Shown: positions 54,273 through 64,000 of the stretch, one piece after another
How the letters are laid out: every line of letters begins with the position of its first letter
Position numbering within the stretch: position 1 is the stretch's first letter
Assembly: GCA_023053575.1 (NCBI GenBank)
Contig: JAKZAP010000001.1
Location: 27,360,533 to 27,424,532 of the forward strand
Source of the DNA: Branchinecta lynchi
Lineage: Eukaryota > Arthropoda > Branchiopoda > Anostraca > Branchinectidae
Direction of reading: 5' to 3'
Length of the DNA: 64,000 bases
Notes under the pieces: generated by a model
The model's database searches: none
What the model was told of the DNA's origin: nothing
Seen by the model: the letters and a program-made list of their open reading frames with translations, nothing else
Program-made: the position numbers and the translations under genes

Positions 54273-54665
54273 GTTGCATTTTTGCTGATACCATGCTATC
54301 TGTTACCACGGTAACTGGATCTGCAATTAGTCGTTTTTGCAGTTATCGTGGTATCTGAAACGCGGTGCTCTGCAAAAACGACTATTGCCGAAATTGCACT
54401 TTTCGAAGTCATCCCAAAAGAAAAACAGATATCCAGTTACATCACTAAGTGCTAAACTTCTTTCTCACCAACCTGACAAAATTTGATGAAAGTGAGATGA
54501 CTTTTCAGATACCACGACCAGTTACCACAGTCGGACCGTAGTATCTGAATATCTGATACCACGATAACTGCAACGCCTTTTGACCTTGGTATCAGATACC
54601 AGGATAACTGCAAAAACGACTTTATGCCGTGGTATCAGATACCATGGTATCAGCAAAAACGCAAC
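54273..54665. mobile_element. Element T, copy 2 (393 bp)
   Basis: Reverse complement of copy 1 at 42791. Ends GTTGCATTTTTGCTGATACC and GGTATCAGCAAAAACGCAAC, flanked by TA at the left. It lies in the intron directly after the cadherin exon. Confidence 0.8.
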
Positions 54666-54888
54666 AAATACTAACACACCCGTTGACTAATATAATGAAC
54701 CAACGGAATTGTTAACCGTTTCAGTAATAAAAGTATTATGTCGCACGATTACACAGAAAAAAGAGGAAATAAAGAAAAAGAGGGAAGAAGAACCGTACTA
54801 GCTTAATAAACTAACAACAAGAACAAACTGCACATTTCAAAAAATACCTAGTACAGGCTGTGCTGGGGATCCAGCGATTGCTAATTCA

Positions 54889-55252
54889 GAAGTTTCATAA
54901 CAGATAACACTTTCAAGAATAACACCTTTTCACTTAGAAATAAAGTGTTATGACCAATTAAGTTTACACTATTTCGTGCCTAGATCTTCAACAACCTTCA
55001 ATTGGTAAAAATACTAACGGGAACGAAAGAAACATAACAGATAACACCCCAAAGTGTTATCTGTTGAAACAACGCATCCTTCTGTTGTCGTTATGTAACT
55101 TCGGACAGTGTAGTATTTTTACCTATTGAAGGTGTTGTTGGAGATCTAGGTACGAAATAGTATAAACTTAATTGGTCATAACACTTTATTTCTAAGTGAA
55201 AAGGTGTTATTCTTGAAAGTGTTATGCGCAATCTGTTATGATCTTCTGACAG
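54889..55252. mobile_element. M1-related composite foldback
   Basis: M1-type ends (GAAGTTTCATAACAGATAAC, CAATCTGTTATGATCTTCTG, ACAGTGT) enclose a long inverted repeat (CACTTTCAAGAATAACACCT ... AGGTGTTATTCTTGAAAGTG). At its centre is a further inverted M1 half-end (AGATAACACCCCAAAGTGTT). GCTAATTCA lies at both borders and could be a 7-9 bp target duplication. Confidence 0.7.
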
Positions 55253-55509
55253 TGTGCTAATTCAAGTTCAGTTTCGCCATGAGAATAGAAATTCTTCGCG
55301 AAAATGGAAAAAGAGAAATGCTTCGCGATGAAAATAGCACTAGAGTTGTCAAGCATAGTAAAACTATGACAGGGTAAAAACAAATTAGAGAAGTAAAGAG
55401 TGGTGAGTAAGGTTAATCAGACTTAAAATGATGGGTGAAGTATGTACAGAACGAGTTCAAATACCGCTCGGATGTAGAAGTCGGAGGGAGCTTCATGGTG
55501 TGTTCACCC

Positions 55510-55685
55510 TTCAACAATAGTAACTATTGTAACAATAGTAACTATTGTTACTATTACAATTGTTACTGTTACAATAGTTACAATAGTAACTATTGTAACT
55601 ATTTATAGTAACTATTTATAGTATATTTATAGTAACAATAGTAACTATTGTAACAATAGTAACTATTGTAACAATAGTAACTAAT
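55510..55685. repeat. Palindromic AACAATAGTAACTATTGT array
   Basis: Repeated AACAATAGTAACTATTGT units, each self-complementary, interrupted by ACTATTTATAGT variants. The whole stretch is a dense cruciform-prone simple repeat. Confidence 0.9.
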
Positions 55686-57265
55686 GTTGACCATTTCGTT
55701 CCTGACTCGTGAAAAGTTACAATGCTGCAGTACTCCAAGCAGTACCTTTGATTACTTACAATATAAAAGCATCGACTAGCTAATATTTAACGAACAGCAC
55801 TATAATACAGCACTATACTAATATCCAACGAACAGCACTATATATTATACAGCACTACACGTTAGGGCTGGAACTTGTTCAAGGAACACAAGAAAGTTGA
55901 AAGTTGCGGAGCCTGAGGCGGTTGCATTCAGTGCTGCCAACCGTCGGAGAATTCTGCGACTTGTCATTGGTTTTAGACTTCTCCTCAGATACACAGGTGG
56001 GAAAATTTTGTCACAGGAAATAGCACTTATGCCGGAAATGGCACAAATATCTGCGATTTCAAATTATTTTACTCTCTTTTCCCGAAAAAGTATTTATTTA
56101 TTTTATGGATATAACTCCTTTTATAAGACCAAATTGGAACCTAAGAATCCACGATTTTTTCTGGAAACTTAAAAATTGGGCCGAACTTTGTAAGCTCCAG
56201 AATGTCACAGCCTTTTACAGCCTAATAGCTGCGTTCTTTATCAGGGGAGTTCTCACCGGTGGTCTCCGGTTTTTCGTATAAGCCGTTTTTGCATCCACCG
56301 GTGACTTCTCACCAGTCTTATAACCCGTTTTTGAACTAACCAGTGTCCGGTTTTATCTCACCGGTGCGGACTAACCAGAACCTGCTCGTGAGCCCGGCTT
56401 CATTCATTCCCCGGCTTTCATCAACTCACAGTTGAACCAAAAAAACGCGTTTTAAGGGAAGAACCTGACACTCTTGACTAAACACCAGAGGCAGCCCGGA
56501 GTGCAACGAACGCAGCTAATGTCACAGGTTCCGCCAGAGAAGAGTGGCAACACTGTCCATAGTTGAAGCTCGACAGTCAGAATGGCCCAGTTTCCTGGAA
56601 CGGCCGAAGACGCGAGAAGTAGTCCCTCAGCCTAAGTGACTGCAAATCATAAACGATGGTGCTAAACGGATAGTCAGCCAAGATTTACTTCAGGTGTATT
56701 TCGGTCCTCCTTGACAAGATTCCTCGTGACGTGAGGCTGTAGCAAGGAGGAAAACATCTTCAACCAGAGATTGCATTTTGGACTGAAGGTCCATTTGTCG
56801 GAATGAGTCGATTTATTACATGCAGCCTAACAATAAGGATTTGCGCAGTGTAGGCTACACAGGAAAATAAGTAAATAAACGCTTGACAAGAAATAAAGAG
56901 CAGCATTATCACAATATTTACGATAACAGCAAAAGATAAGTAAACACAAACAACGGAGCAAGAGTAGGACAATAAATTACTGCATTAGCTGGCGCATTAG
57001 GCAGTGGGTAGGAAGGCGGTTGGATTATGGCAGAAGAGGCCCACTTATTTCTTTTAGTTTGACAGTTGGTTCCAAGACAAAAAACACCAAAAATATGATT
57101 TGTCTTGATCCAGAAGCAACAAAAAGAAAAGAAACACACAAATCTAGCGCCAGAGAAAACATCCCAGTCAGCACCACGGACGTTTGTGAGGTGTCACAGT
57201 TGGTTCTGGTTGAAAAATGCTGTTGAATTTGATGTTCTGTATAACACTAGCAAGACTTTCGCCAT
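55686..57265. other. Intergenic or intron; CACCGGTG cluster and a degraded hammerhead piece
   Basis: At 55795-55860, AGCACTATA repeats occur. At 56250-56390, TCACCGGTG/CCACCGGTGA and related GGTCTCCGG motifs repeat and form small hairpins. No coding exon for the cadherin gene was recognised here. Confidence 0.4.
56688..56742 (-). ncRNA. Hammerhead-like core, strongly degraded
   Basis: On the - strand: CACGAGGAATCTTG, loop, AAGGAGGACCGAAATACA, followed at a distance by CTGACTATCCGTTTAGC and TTTGCAGTCACTTAGGCTGA. The family is clear from the downstream module; the core CTGANGA is lost. Confidence 0.4.
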
Positions 57266-57267
57266 GG

Positions 57268-58482
57268 CTTTTTGGGATCCCAAAACGTAAGTGGAGGGAT
57301 ACCTATGACATCGCAAAATTGTCCGTCCGTCCGTCCGTCTGTAAGCACGATAACTCTCGAAGGGAATGAGATATTTTGATGAAACTTGGCATGAGGATTG
57401 TTTGGGTCAAGGGTAAGGTCGAGTTCGTAGATGGGCTCTGTAGCCCTATATTTGGGGGTGGGGGAGGGGGTTCAATTTAAGGGACAAACAAAATATTTTT
57501 AAACAGCTAGTGTGATAGTCGATTATGGGGTAAGAAGACATGCTGAGCACGATGGTGACAATCATTTTCTCGCCGGACAAGTAGTTCGTCCGGAATCCGG
57601 CAAAAACCAGAAAGTTTGGTAAAAGTAAAAGTTTCATTTGAAGTTGATTATATGTTTGATTTAGGAGTAAGAATACATGCTGAGCACGATGGTGAAAACC
57701 ATTTTCTCGCTGGACGAGTAGTTCGTCCGGAATCCGGCAAAAAACGGAAAGTCGGTTAAAAGTAAAGGTTTCATTTGAAGTTGATTAAATGTTTGATTTA
57801 GGGGTAAGAATACATGCTGAGCATGATGGTGAAAATCATTTTGTCGCCGGACAAGCAGTTCGTCCGGAATCCGGCCAAAACCCGAAAGTTGGTTAAAAGT
57901 AACAGTTTCATTTGAAGTTGATTAAATGTTTGATTTATGGGTAAGAAGGCATGCTGAACCCGATGGTGAAAACCATTTTCTCGCCGGACAGCTATTTCGC
58001 CTGTAATCCGGCCAAAACCGGAAAATATGTTAAAAGTAAAAGCTTTATCTGGAGTTGATTAGATGATATATTTAGGGGTAAGAAGAGACGCTGAGTCTGT
58101 ATATAATGATCATTTTTTACCCGGACATACAATTAGTCCGGAATCCGGTTGTACCCGTATTTTTTTAAAGTCAAAACTTGATTTAAAGTTGATTAGATTT
58201 CCTTATAGGGATTAGGAGATACGCCGGCTTCGTTTCTGAATTTTTCTTTTTTTGCTGGACTAGTAGTTCGCTCGGAATTCGAGCGAAACCGCAAATTTGG
58301 CAGTAGTAAAGCAGGAAGTTTCGGTCAATATCGTCAAAATAGATATGGCTTATAGAGGTATATATAGGTAGATAGAATATCTGAACTCGGTTTTCTCTGA
58401 TGATTAGCCTGGCGAAGACAACACCGAATTGTCTGGATCAAATCTTAGATTTTTGGGATCCCATCGACACCTTTGGTCTTGT
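57268..58482 (+). repeat. R-B element, copy 5, complete
   Basis: Opens with TTTTGGGATCCCAAAA (a 16-bp palindrome) and CGTAAGTGGAGGGATACC, then CTGTAAGCACGATAACTCTC and GGGTGGGGGAGGGGGTTC. Five units follow, with GACAAGTAGTTCGTCCGGAA every about 133 bp. It closes with TTTTTGGGATCCCATCGACA, CCTTTGGTCTTGTT. This is the best reference copy of the family. Confidence 0.85.
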
Positions 58483-58549
58483 TACCCTCGTGGATCCGAA
58501 ACTATTTGACGCTAGTTTTCGATTTTCCGATGTTCTTTATTCTTCATTT

Positions 58550-59142
58550 TGGCTGTATTTTTAGGTCGGGAAATTACATTCGTTTCGGAACTCCGGTACC
58601 TCGGCTTTCTGATATCGGATGACCTGACTGACGGTGCCTAGGCGAAAGCCTCGCTATCTGGTCTTATGAAAAGAGCCAACTTCCTTATATGGAAATTTGG
58701 TGATTGCTCTGAATAGGTGAAGCTTCACTTGTTTAGATCGTATTGCTACCAACTGTTTGGCCTTGCTTTGACGACGAATCTGTAAGATACGACTCTAGCT
58801 TCACTGACAGTGGGGTATAATCGAGCAGCACGTAGGTTTTTTCGTCTACCACCTATAGGTAGTGTGTCTGCTGAACTAGTTGGAAGGCGCTGCTGCACTC
58901 TCCGAGGAATAATGTGGAAGGCACGGTCGAGCTTCTTCTCGCGCATCCAGAAATCTGAGAATAGACTTGTTGGACTAGCAGCTGATCCATTGTTCACATC
59001 ACTACCAGTAGTTGCTAGTCTTATGGATTAGTTTAGCATTAGGATTGTCTGTGTATTGTTTTGTTTGTTTCGAGTAGTATGTGGTTTCTTTTTCTTGTTT
59101 ATGGCGTAAGCTGAAATAAAATTGATTGATTGATTGATTGAT
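58550..59142 (+). pseudogene. LINE 3'-end fragment with (TTGA)n tail
   Basis: The frame at 58797-59030 reads TVGYNRAARRFFRLPPIGSV and FTSLPVVASLMD, like the final segment of a non-LTR ORF2 after the RT. Upstream frames (58570-58790) are broken. The 3' UTR ends GGCGTAAGCTGAAATAAAAT and then TTGA repeated five times. Confidence 0.7.
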
Positions 59143-59409
59143 TGACTTAAAACAATATACAGTATAAATACAGTAATACCAGTTCTCATTCAGCGCTCGA
59201 ACAAACAACATCGCGAGCGATCACCATTTCATTTCATGAGTGAATAAGCGGAAAACTGGTTTACTTTGTGACGTCTCCAGAAAACGAACTTGGACTCGAT
59301 GTATTAACAAGAACCGGTTATTCAAGAACGGCATTAGTGCGTAAGAAAATAGTGCGTGATCCGGTGAAGTGAAGAACAGTAATTACGGATTGTTAGCGAA
59401 TCTGTCAAA

Positions 59410-60600
59410 ATGACGGGACCTGAAACTGCGCAACCAGCGGAATCCTTGTGGCAAAAAATGGTGGAAATAAACAATAAGCTTGACCTTATCCAGCCTTTGT
59501 CAGAAAATGTGATAGCCATTCAGACCCAGTTGCAAAACCTGAAGGCAGATCTCGATCGAAACGATCGCAATAACGAAACAATTTCCCGGGAGATTTTTGC
59601 GTTGCGTGAGCGCCTGAACGAATCAAATCAAAGAACTCATTCGCTTGAACTTGAAATGAAGAGATCAAATCTGATAATCTACGACCTGCAACCGATGAAT
59701 CCACCAAGGCGAACACTCAAGGAAGAAATAACGGGTTATTTAAACTGGAGAGTTCCTTCACTTCAGCTTTGCCGCAGTGACATCCGCGACATCTTCAGAT
59801 TTCGAACTGGTGCAATCCTTGTGAAACTAAACTGCAACGACGTTCGTGACGAAATTCTTCGGAATGCGCCCCAGTTTAGGAAAGATGGAGTCGGCGTAGC
59901 ACCGGACTATACTATGGCTCAGCGCGAGGCTCGAGCCCAGTTGAAGCCTGTAATGAGCAAAGCCATCTCCGAAGGAAAGGAGGTGCGGCTGCGTGGAGTT
60001 AAATTATTTGTGGACCGCAAACTATTCATTTACAACTCCAAAACTATGCAGGTGGAAGAAGCCACAAGAGAAGAAACAGCTGCACCGAAATCACAACCCA
60101 CACACACCCCACTCTCTATTCAGGCCCACCCCTCAGTTTATGGTGTGGCACAACAGTGCACCTCCCGACCCAACCAGGATCAGGAGCAAGCAGGAACAAG
60201 CGCCTCAAGCAATCACGGCATGACCAGCAGTGATATCGAGAGCAGCGACAACGATACGGTGATTGAAGCAGCCCCACCGTCAAACCGCCTGTCTTCCGGG
60301 CTGCCCAGTAACGCTTCAGCCCCTAATCTTCCTTCGAAAGAAAAGCGTAAGCATGGCACGATAATTAGCCCAGACGACCAGCACAGGCCCAACACCCGCA
60401 ACACAAGAAAGCCGAGCCAGATGTATGGTGGGAATACTCATCGAGGGTCCCAGCCACGAGGAGCTTATCAAAACAGATTTCAGGGGAGAAACTACCGGCC
60501 TCCGCAGAGGTCTAGTTATTACCGAACAAGCTTCGACGTGGAAGATGAAGACGAACCCGAAAGTCCATTTCGAAACAGAAACTACATAGAAGAATACTAG
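59410..60600 (+). CDS. Retrotransposon ORF1 protein (coiled-coil, RNA-binding), 396 residues
   Basis: ATG at 59410 in good context (AAAATGA), with an in-frame TAA at 59380 upstream. Residues about 14-85 form heptad-rich helix (KMVEINNKLDLIQ, LQNLKADLDR, REIFALRERLNESNQ) typical of the trimerising coiled coil of L1-type ORF1. About 86-150 (RSNLIIYDL ... RFRTGAILVKL) fits an RRM-like fold, and about 150-206 (DEILRNAPQFRKDG, VAPDYTMAQREARAQLKP, LRGVKLFVDRKLF) fits the L1 ORF1 C-terminal domain. The tail 210-396 is Ser/Asn/Pro-rich and becomes Arg/Gly/Tyr-rich (RGSQPRGAYQNRFQGRN). No CCHC zinc knuckle is present. By family knowledge such proteins bind the element's RNA. The TAG at 60598 is directly followed in frame by ORF2. 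Confidence 0.88.
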   Translation: MTGPETAQPAESLWQKMVEINNKLDLIQPLSENVIAIQTQLQNLKADLDRNDRNNETISREIFALRERLNESNQRTHSLELEMKRSNLIIYDLQPMNPPRRTLKEEITGYLNWRVPSLQLCRSDIRDIFRFRTGAILVKLNCNDVRDEILRNAPQFRKDGVGVAPDYTMAQREARAQLKPVMSKAISEGKEVRLRGVKLFVDRKLFIYNSKTMQVEEATREETAAPKSQPTHTPLSIQAHPSVYGVAQQCTSRPNQDQEQAGTSASSNHGMTSSDIESSDNDTVIEAAPPSNRLSSGLPSNASAPNLPSKEKRKHGTIISPDDQHRPNTRNTRKPSQMYGGNTHRGSQPRGAYQNRFQGRNYRPPQRSSYYRTSFDVEDEDEPESPFRNRNYIEEY

Positions 60601-63600
60601 CATGCCGAAGGCCATATCCAAACTCTTAGTTTTGCAACTTGGAACATTCAAGGGATTAAAAACAAAGTGGGTACTATTGAAGAAGAACTTGTTAGTGGTG
60701 ATATCATTTCATTTGTCGAGTCGTGGCATAGTGTTGACTCGCTACCGTCATTCAGTGGGTTTTCCGTGGAGCATGTGGCACGAAAACCGGCAAAAAATAA
60801 CCAGTTCTATGGAGGGATAATAGTGCTTATTAGAGAAGATAGTTTCGTGCAGTACGATAGATTAGACAGTGCATCAGAAAATATTATTTGGCTAAGGCTA
60901 GAATGTTTGGGTGGAAGGCATTTACTTGTGGCTTCTGTTTACATAGCACCACAGAATAGCTCTTATAATCGAGAAGATACGTGGAGAATCCTTGAAAACG
61001 AAACTGAGTCTCTCCAGTGTAAATTTCCAAGGGCTAATATGATACTACTGGGTGATTTTAACGCTTACACGAGCAATGTTGCCGAACTAAGCGATGTCAA
61101 AATTCCAGGTACGATCAGGGGCGGATCCAGCCTTCCGTTCTAGGGGGGGCGATTCTTACCGAAAAGAGTGGGGGTAGTGTCCTTTTTGTCGGCCACAAGG
61201 CTGATTTTTTTCGCGTTTTAAGTGTCCCTGTCGGTCTCTTATTTGACGAAAATGTGGTCTTCATATATTACAATAATGGTAAAAACGTACTTGATCAACT
61301 GACAACTGTTTACAAGAAAAATTCAAGCTCCTGGCTCCACTTTTAAAAAGATTTAGAGTCTAGTTACAGTAGTTAGAACATGCGTTAATGCAGACTTCCG
61401 TAAGTGCAGTAAAACAAAACAAAAAATTACAGCCAGTCTAGGGGGGGCGATCGCCCCCCTCGCCCCCCCTCTGGATCCGCCCCTGGGTACGATAGATGTT
61501 GTTCCAGACGCGTATAGAATACCAAGGAGTAGTAGGGATCGAGAAAGAAAGATTAATGTTTGGGGCCGAAACCTCTTGGCACTGTGCGCTAATCACGGGT
61601 TGATTATTACTAATGGCAGGTTTGGTAAGGATTCTCAGAAGGGAGAGTTTACGTGTATGTCTGGGACTCGACCTAGCATTATTGATTATGTGGTGGTAGG
61701 TCTTAACCTTCTGTTGGATTCAGTAGAGCTGGGAGTAGAGGTCCTTGAGATGGTGGGTTCAGACCACAGCCCAATTAGGCTAGTAATACAAATAGAAAGT
61801 AGGAGTAGTGGCTTTAGCCCAAGTGTAAGAAAAGAACGGGTTTCAGATTCGCAGTCGGTGGAAGTTTTACAACAGCCGGTAAGACGGAATTGGACGGATG
61901 AAGAAAAGAAATCTCTTAAACAAGTATTTTCGGATGTAAAGGTGTTAGATAGGTTAAACAGATTAAAAAACTCAGAAATGACCCCTGAACAGATTTTGGA
62001 CGGTTTAAATAGTGTGATCCGGGATAATACAAGATTATCGGCGAAACAAAAAGTACGTACATTAAGTACTTTTTACGATGATGATTGCAAAATGAAGAAA
62101 AAGGAGCTAGTGGATACGCTAAGATGGTTAAATACTTGCGCAGGGTATCAGAGAGAGGAGTTCCTATCAATTTATAAACTGAAAAGAAAAGAGTACAAGA
62201 ATTTACTGAGGGTAAAGAAACGAAAATTTGATGGGAAAGAAAAAAGAAAATTGTTGGATTTTTACAGAGAATGTAAAGGAAAGGAATTTTGGGGAGAGTT
62301 AAAAAGGAAAAAGACAAGCGAGACGTACCATAAGCAAACACCAAATATAGATACATGGCCAGAATATTTTGAAAAGTTGGAGGTAGATTGTGATAGTTTA
62401 GTTGAGCTGAACCCTACATTAGAACAGGTATCATACCCTATGCTAGAAAATGATTATGATTTGGTAAGTAGTGTATCAGGCGAGGAAATTAAGGAAGCAA
62501 TTAATAATATGCAAGGAGGATCAGCGCCGGGAAGTGATGGGATCCCAACTTCAGTTTATAAGACATTTACGTCAGTGCTGCTACCGATATTGGTTTGTCT
62601 ATTTAATAAGATAATTTTTGCACAGACTTGGCCTGACTCGTGGAATTTGTCTATAGTTTTGCCATTTTTCAAAAAGGGTGACCCCAAACAACATGATAAC
62701 TATCGACCTATATCACTAATTGCATCAGTCAGTAAAATATTAGCAAAGGTATTGGATACCAGGTTGGAAAGATGGTTGGATAATAATAGAATCATTAGGG
62801 AAGAACAGGGGGGATTTCGAAGGGGTTACAGCACAAGTGATAGAGTTCTAGTTTTGAAGGCTTTGATTGAAAAATATGGGAAGGGAAAAGACAGGCTGTT
62901 TGTGGCGTTTTTAGACTTAAAAAAAGCGTTCGATAGTGTAGATAGACTACTTTTGGGAAAAGTATTGATAGAAATAGGACTACCGATGGTGTTTATTAAA
63001 CTAATTGTAAGTATATATAGCTCTACTAAGGGGGTGGTAAAAATAGTAGGGGGAGGATTCTCGAGAGTTTTTAGAAGTAAGAAAGGTTTGAGACAGGGTT
63101 GTACGCTTTCTCCGAGGTTATTCGGGATTTTTATTAATGATATGGTTGAGTTTCTAGAGAAGAGATGGGCCCCGTCGTTATCTTTAGGTGGGATACCCTT
63201 ATCAGTTCTGCTTTTCGCTGATGACACTGCGCTTGTTGGGAAATCGGAATTTGACCTTCAAGTTCTATTAAATCTGGTGGAGGAGTATTTGAATCTAAAG
63301 AAATTAAGTTTAAACGTTAAGAAAACAGAAGTTGTAGTTTTTAATACAGGAAGATATAGTGGGAAGATGGATCCACCAAAGTTTTACTTCAAAGGACTAG
63401 AATTGAAAATTAGCTCTCAGTTCAAATATTTGGGATTTGTTGTAATGGAAAATGGAAGTTGGAAGGCTCACCTTAAAGAAATGGTGATCAGGGGAAAAGC
63501 TGCATCAGCAGCTATATTCAGAAATTCTACATTAATGGGTATAAAAAATTTGAAAATGCACAAGCATGTTTTTATGTCTAAGGTTTTGCCAATTATCCAT

Positions 63601-64000
63601 TACGGGGCAGAAATATGGGGACATGAATCAGCAACGCAGCTCGAGTCTATTCAGCTGCAGTATTACAAAAGATTATTTGGGTTACATCCTACAACCCACA
63701 CTCAGGCGATGAAGGGAGACCTAGGAATTTTTTCTTTAAGACGGCATAGGGTAGCTCAAATTATTAGATTCTGGCAAAAAATAATTGCTTTGCCGGATGA
63801 TAGGCTTGCGAAGGCAGCTTATTTGGAAATGTTAAGTGCAGGGAAAATAAAATCATGGCCATTCCAAGTCAAATCCATACTTGATGAGGTTGGATTTTCG
63901 TATATTTGGAATGCTGGACTGGGCCCTCCTGATCAATTTCCAGGTTTCATATATGAAGTACTGAGAGTTATTGAAGACCAGGAAACACAGAAATGGCTTG
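60601..64000 (+). pseudogene. Retrotransposon ORF2: APE endonuclease plus reverse transcriptase, split by a MITE
   Basis: In the same frame as ORF1, right after its TAG: endonuclease start LSFATWNIQGIKNK, catalytic-type FVES, GDFNAY near 61049, then the MITE. Past it the frame resumes exactly (DVVPDAYR) with GSDHSPI (about 61755), a long basic linker, and a complete RT: GGSAPGSDGIPTS, NYRPISLIASVSKI, QGGFRRGYST, FLDLKKAFDSVD, GLRQGCTLSPRLF and FADD at 63214-63225. The post-RT region (YGAEIWGHE, GDLGIFSLRRHR) is open to base 64000. No other stop or frameshift was found on reading 61494-64000 codon by codon. The first in-frame ATG is far inside the endonuclease (about 61038), so translation probably depends on ORF1. 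Confidence 0.9.
61116..61485. mobile_element. hAT-type MITE (370 bp) with 8-bp target duplication
   Basis: CAGGGGCGGATCCAG at the left and CTGGATCCGCCCCTG at the right are perfect 15-bp TIRs, continued by GGGGGGGCGAT-type sequence on both sides. GGTACGAT lies at 61108-61115 and 61486-61493. The TIR start CAGGGG and the 8-bp duplication are hAT characters. No ORF. Confidence 0.93.

Larger units (their letters stand above)
59150..64000 (+). mobile_element. Near-full-length non-LTR retrotransposon, running off the window end
   Basis: A 5' UTR of about 260 bp (start not fixed, soon after the (TTGA)n tail of the previous element), ORF1 at 59410-60600, ORF2 from 60601 and open to the last base. 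The only disruption seen is the MITE at 61116-61485. ORF2 resembles the copy at 24620-27645 through the RT and post-RT regions, so both belong to one family. Clade assignment would need a tree. The 3' end is outside the window. Confidence 0.9.

Noticed and set aside
60602..60820. ATG at 60602 as the start of ORF2
   Set aside because: It is out of frame with the endonuclease and encodes no recognisable domain before its stop.

Overview
This is an animal nuclear genome window, AT-rich, with introns, few genes and a very heavy load of transposons. The gene families point to an arthropod: the receptor tyrosine kinase tail resembles the Cad96Ca/Stitcher family, and the large secreted Pro/Gln-rich protein looks like a cuticle or extracellular-matrix protein. 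I cannot name the species from the sequence.

Host genes. (1) On the + strand, the last two coding exons of a Cad96Ca-like receptor tyrosine kinase lie at 1-202 and 3110-3384; the phase-1 splice joins the kinase core exactly. (2) On the - strand there is one gene with at least two coding exons, 32131-32463 and 18459-22361. They are separated by a 9.8-kb intron full of transposons and together encode more than 1,400 residues of a predicted secreted, low-complexity Pro/Gln-rich protein. Its start-codon exon was not found. (3) On the + strand, a single exon at 53930-54180 encodes the front of a cadherin domain of the Cad96Ca type. It is probably an early exon of a second, tandem receptor gene that continues past the window.

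Mobile DNA. At least seven non-LTR retrotransposon copies or fragments are present. The youngest (about 59150 to the window end) has an intact ORF1 and an ORF2 broken only by a 370-bp hAT-type MITE. Its ORF1 and ORF2 share one reading frame and are separated by a single TAG. Older copies lie at 5400-6770, 13975-16390, 24620-27645, 29402-29800, 32860-33340, 36065-36620 and 58550-59142. Repeat families with several copies each are named here R-A (about 365-bp units), R-B (about 133-bp units between GGATCC palindromes), R-C (about 140-bp units), R-D (short AATCGACTGTTTT-type repeats), M1 (MITE of about 340 bp), E (about 305-bp TIR element) and T (about 400-bp TIR element). Single elements include a 3,030-bp transposon with 18-bp TIRs and an 8-bp target duplication, two foldback elements and a tRNA-derived SINE.

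The most interesting signal is a dispersed family carrying hammerhead-ribozyme cores (CUGANGA, stem II, GAA-AUAU-A). The copy at 17315-17362 has a complete core with a 6-bp stem I. A second copy has a different stem I that also pairs, and four more or less degraded copies cluster at 34289-34706.
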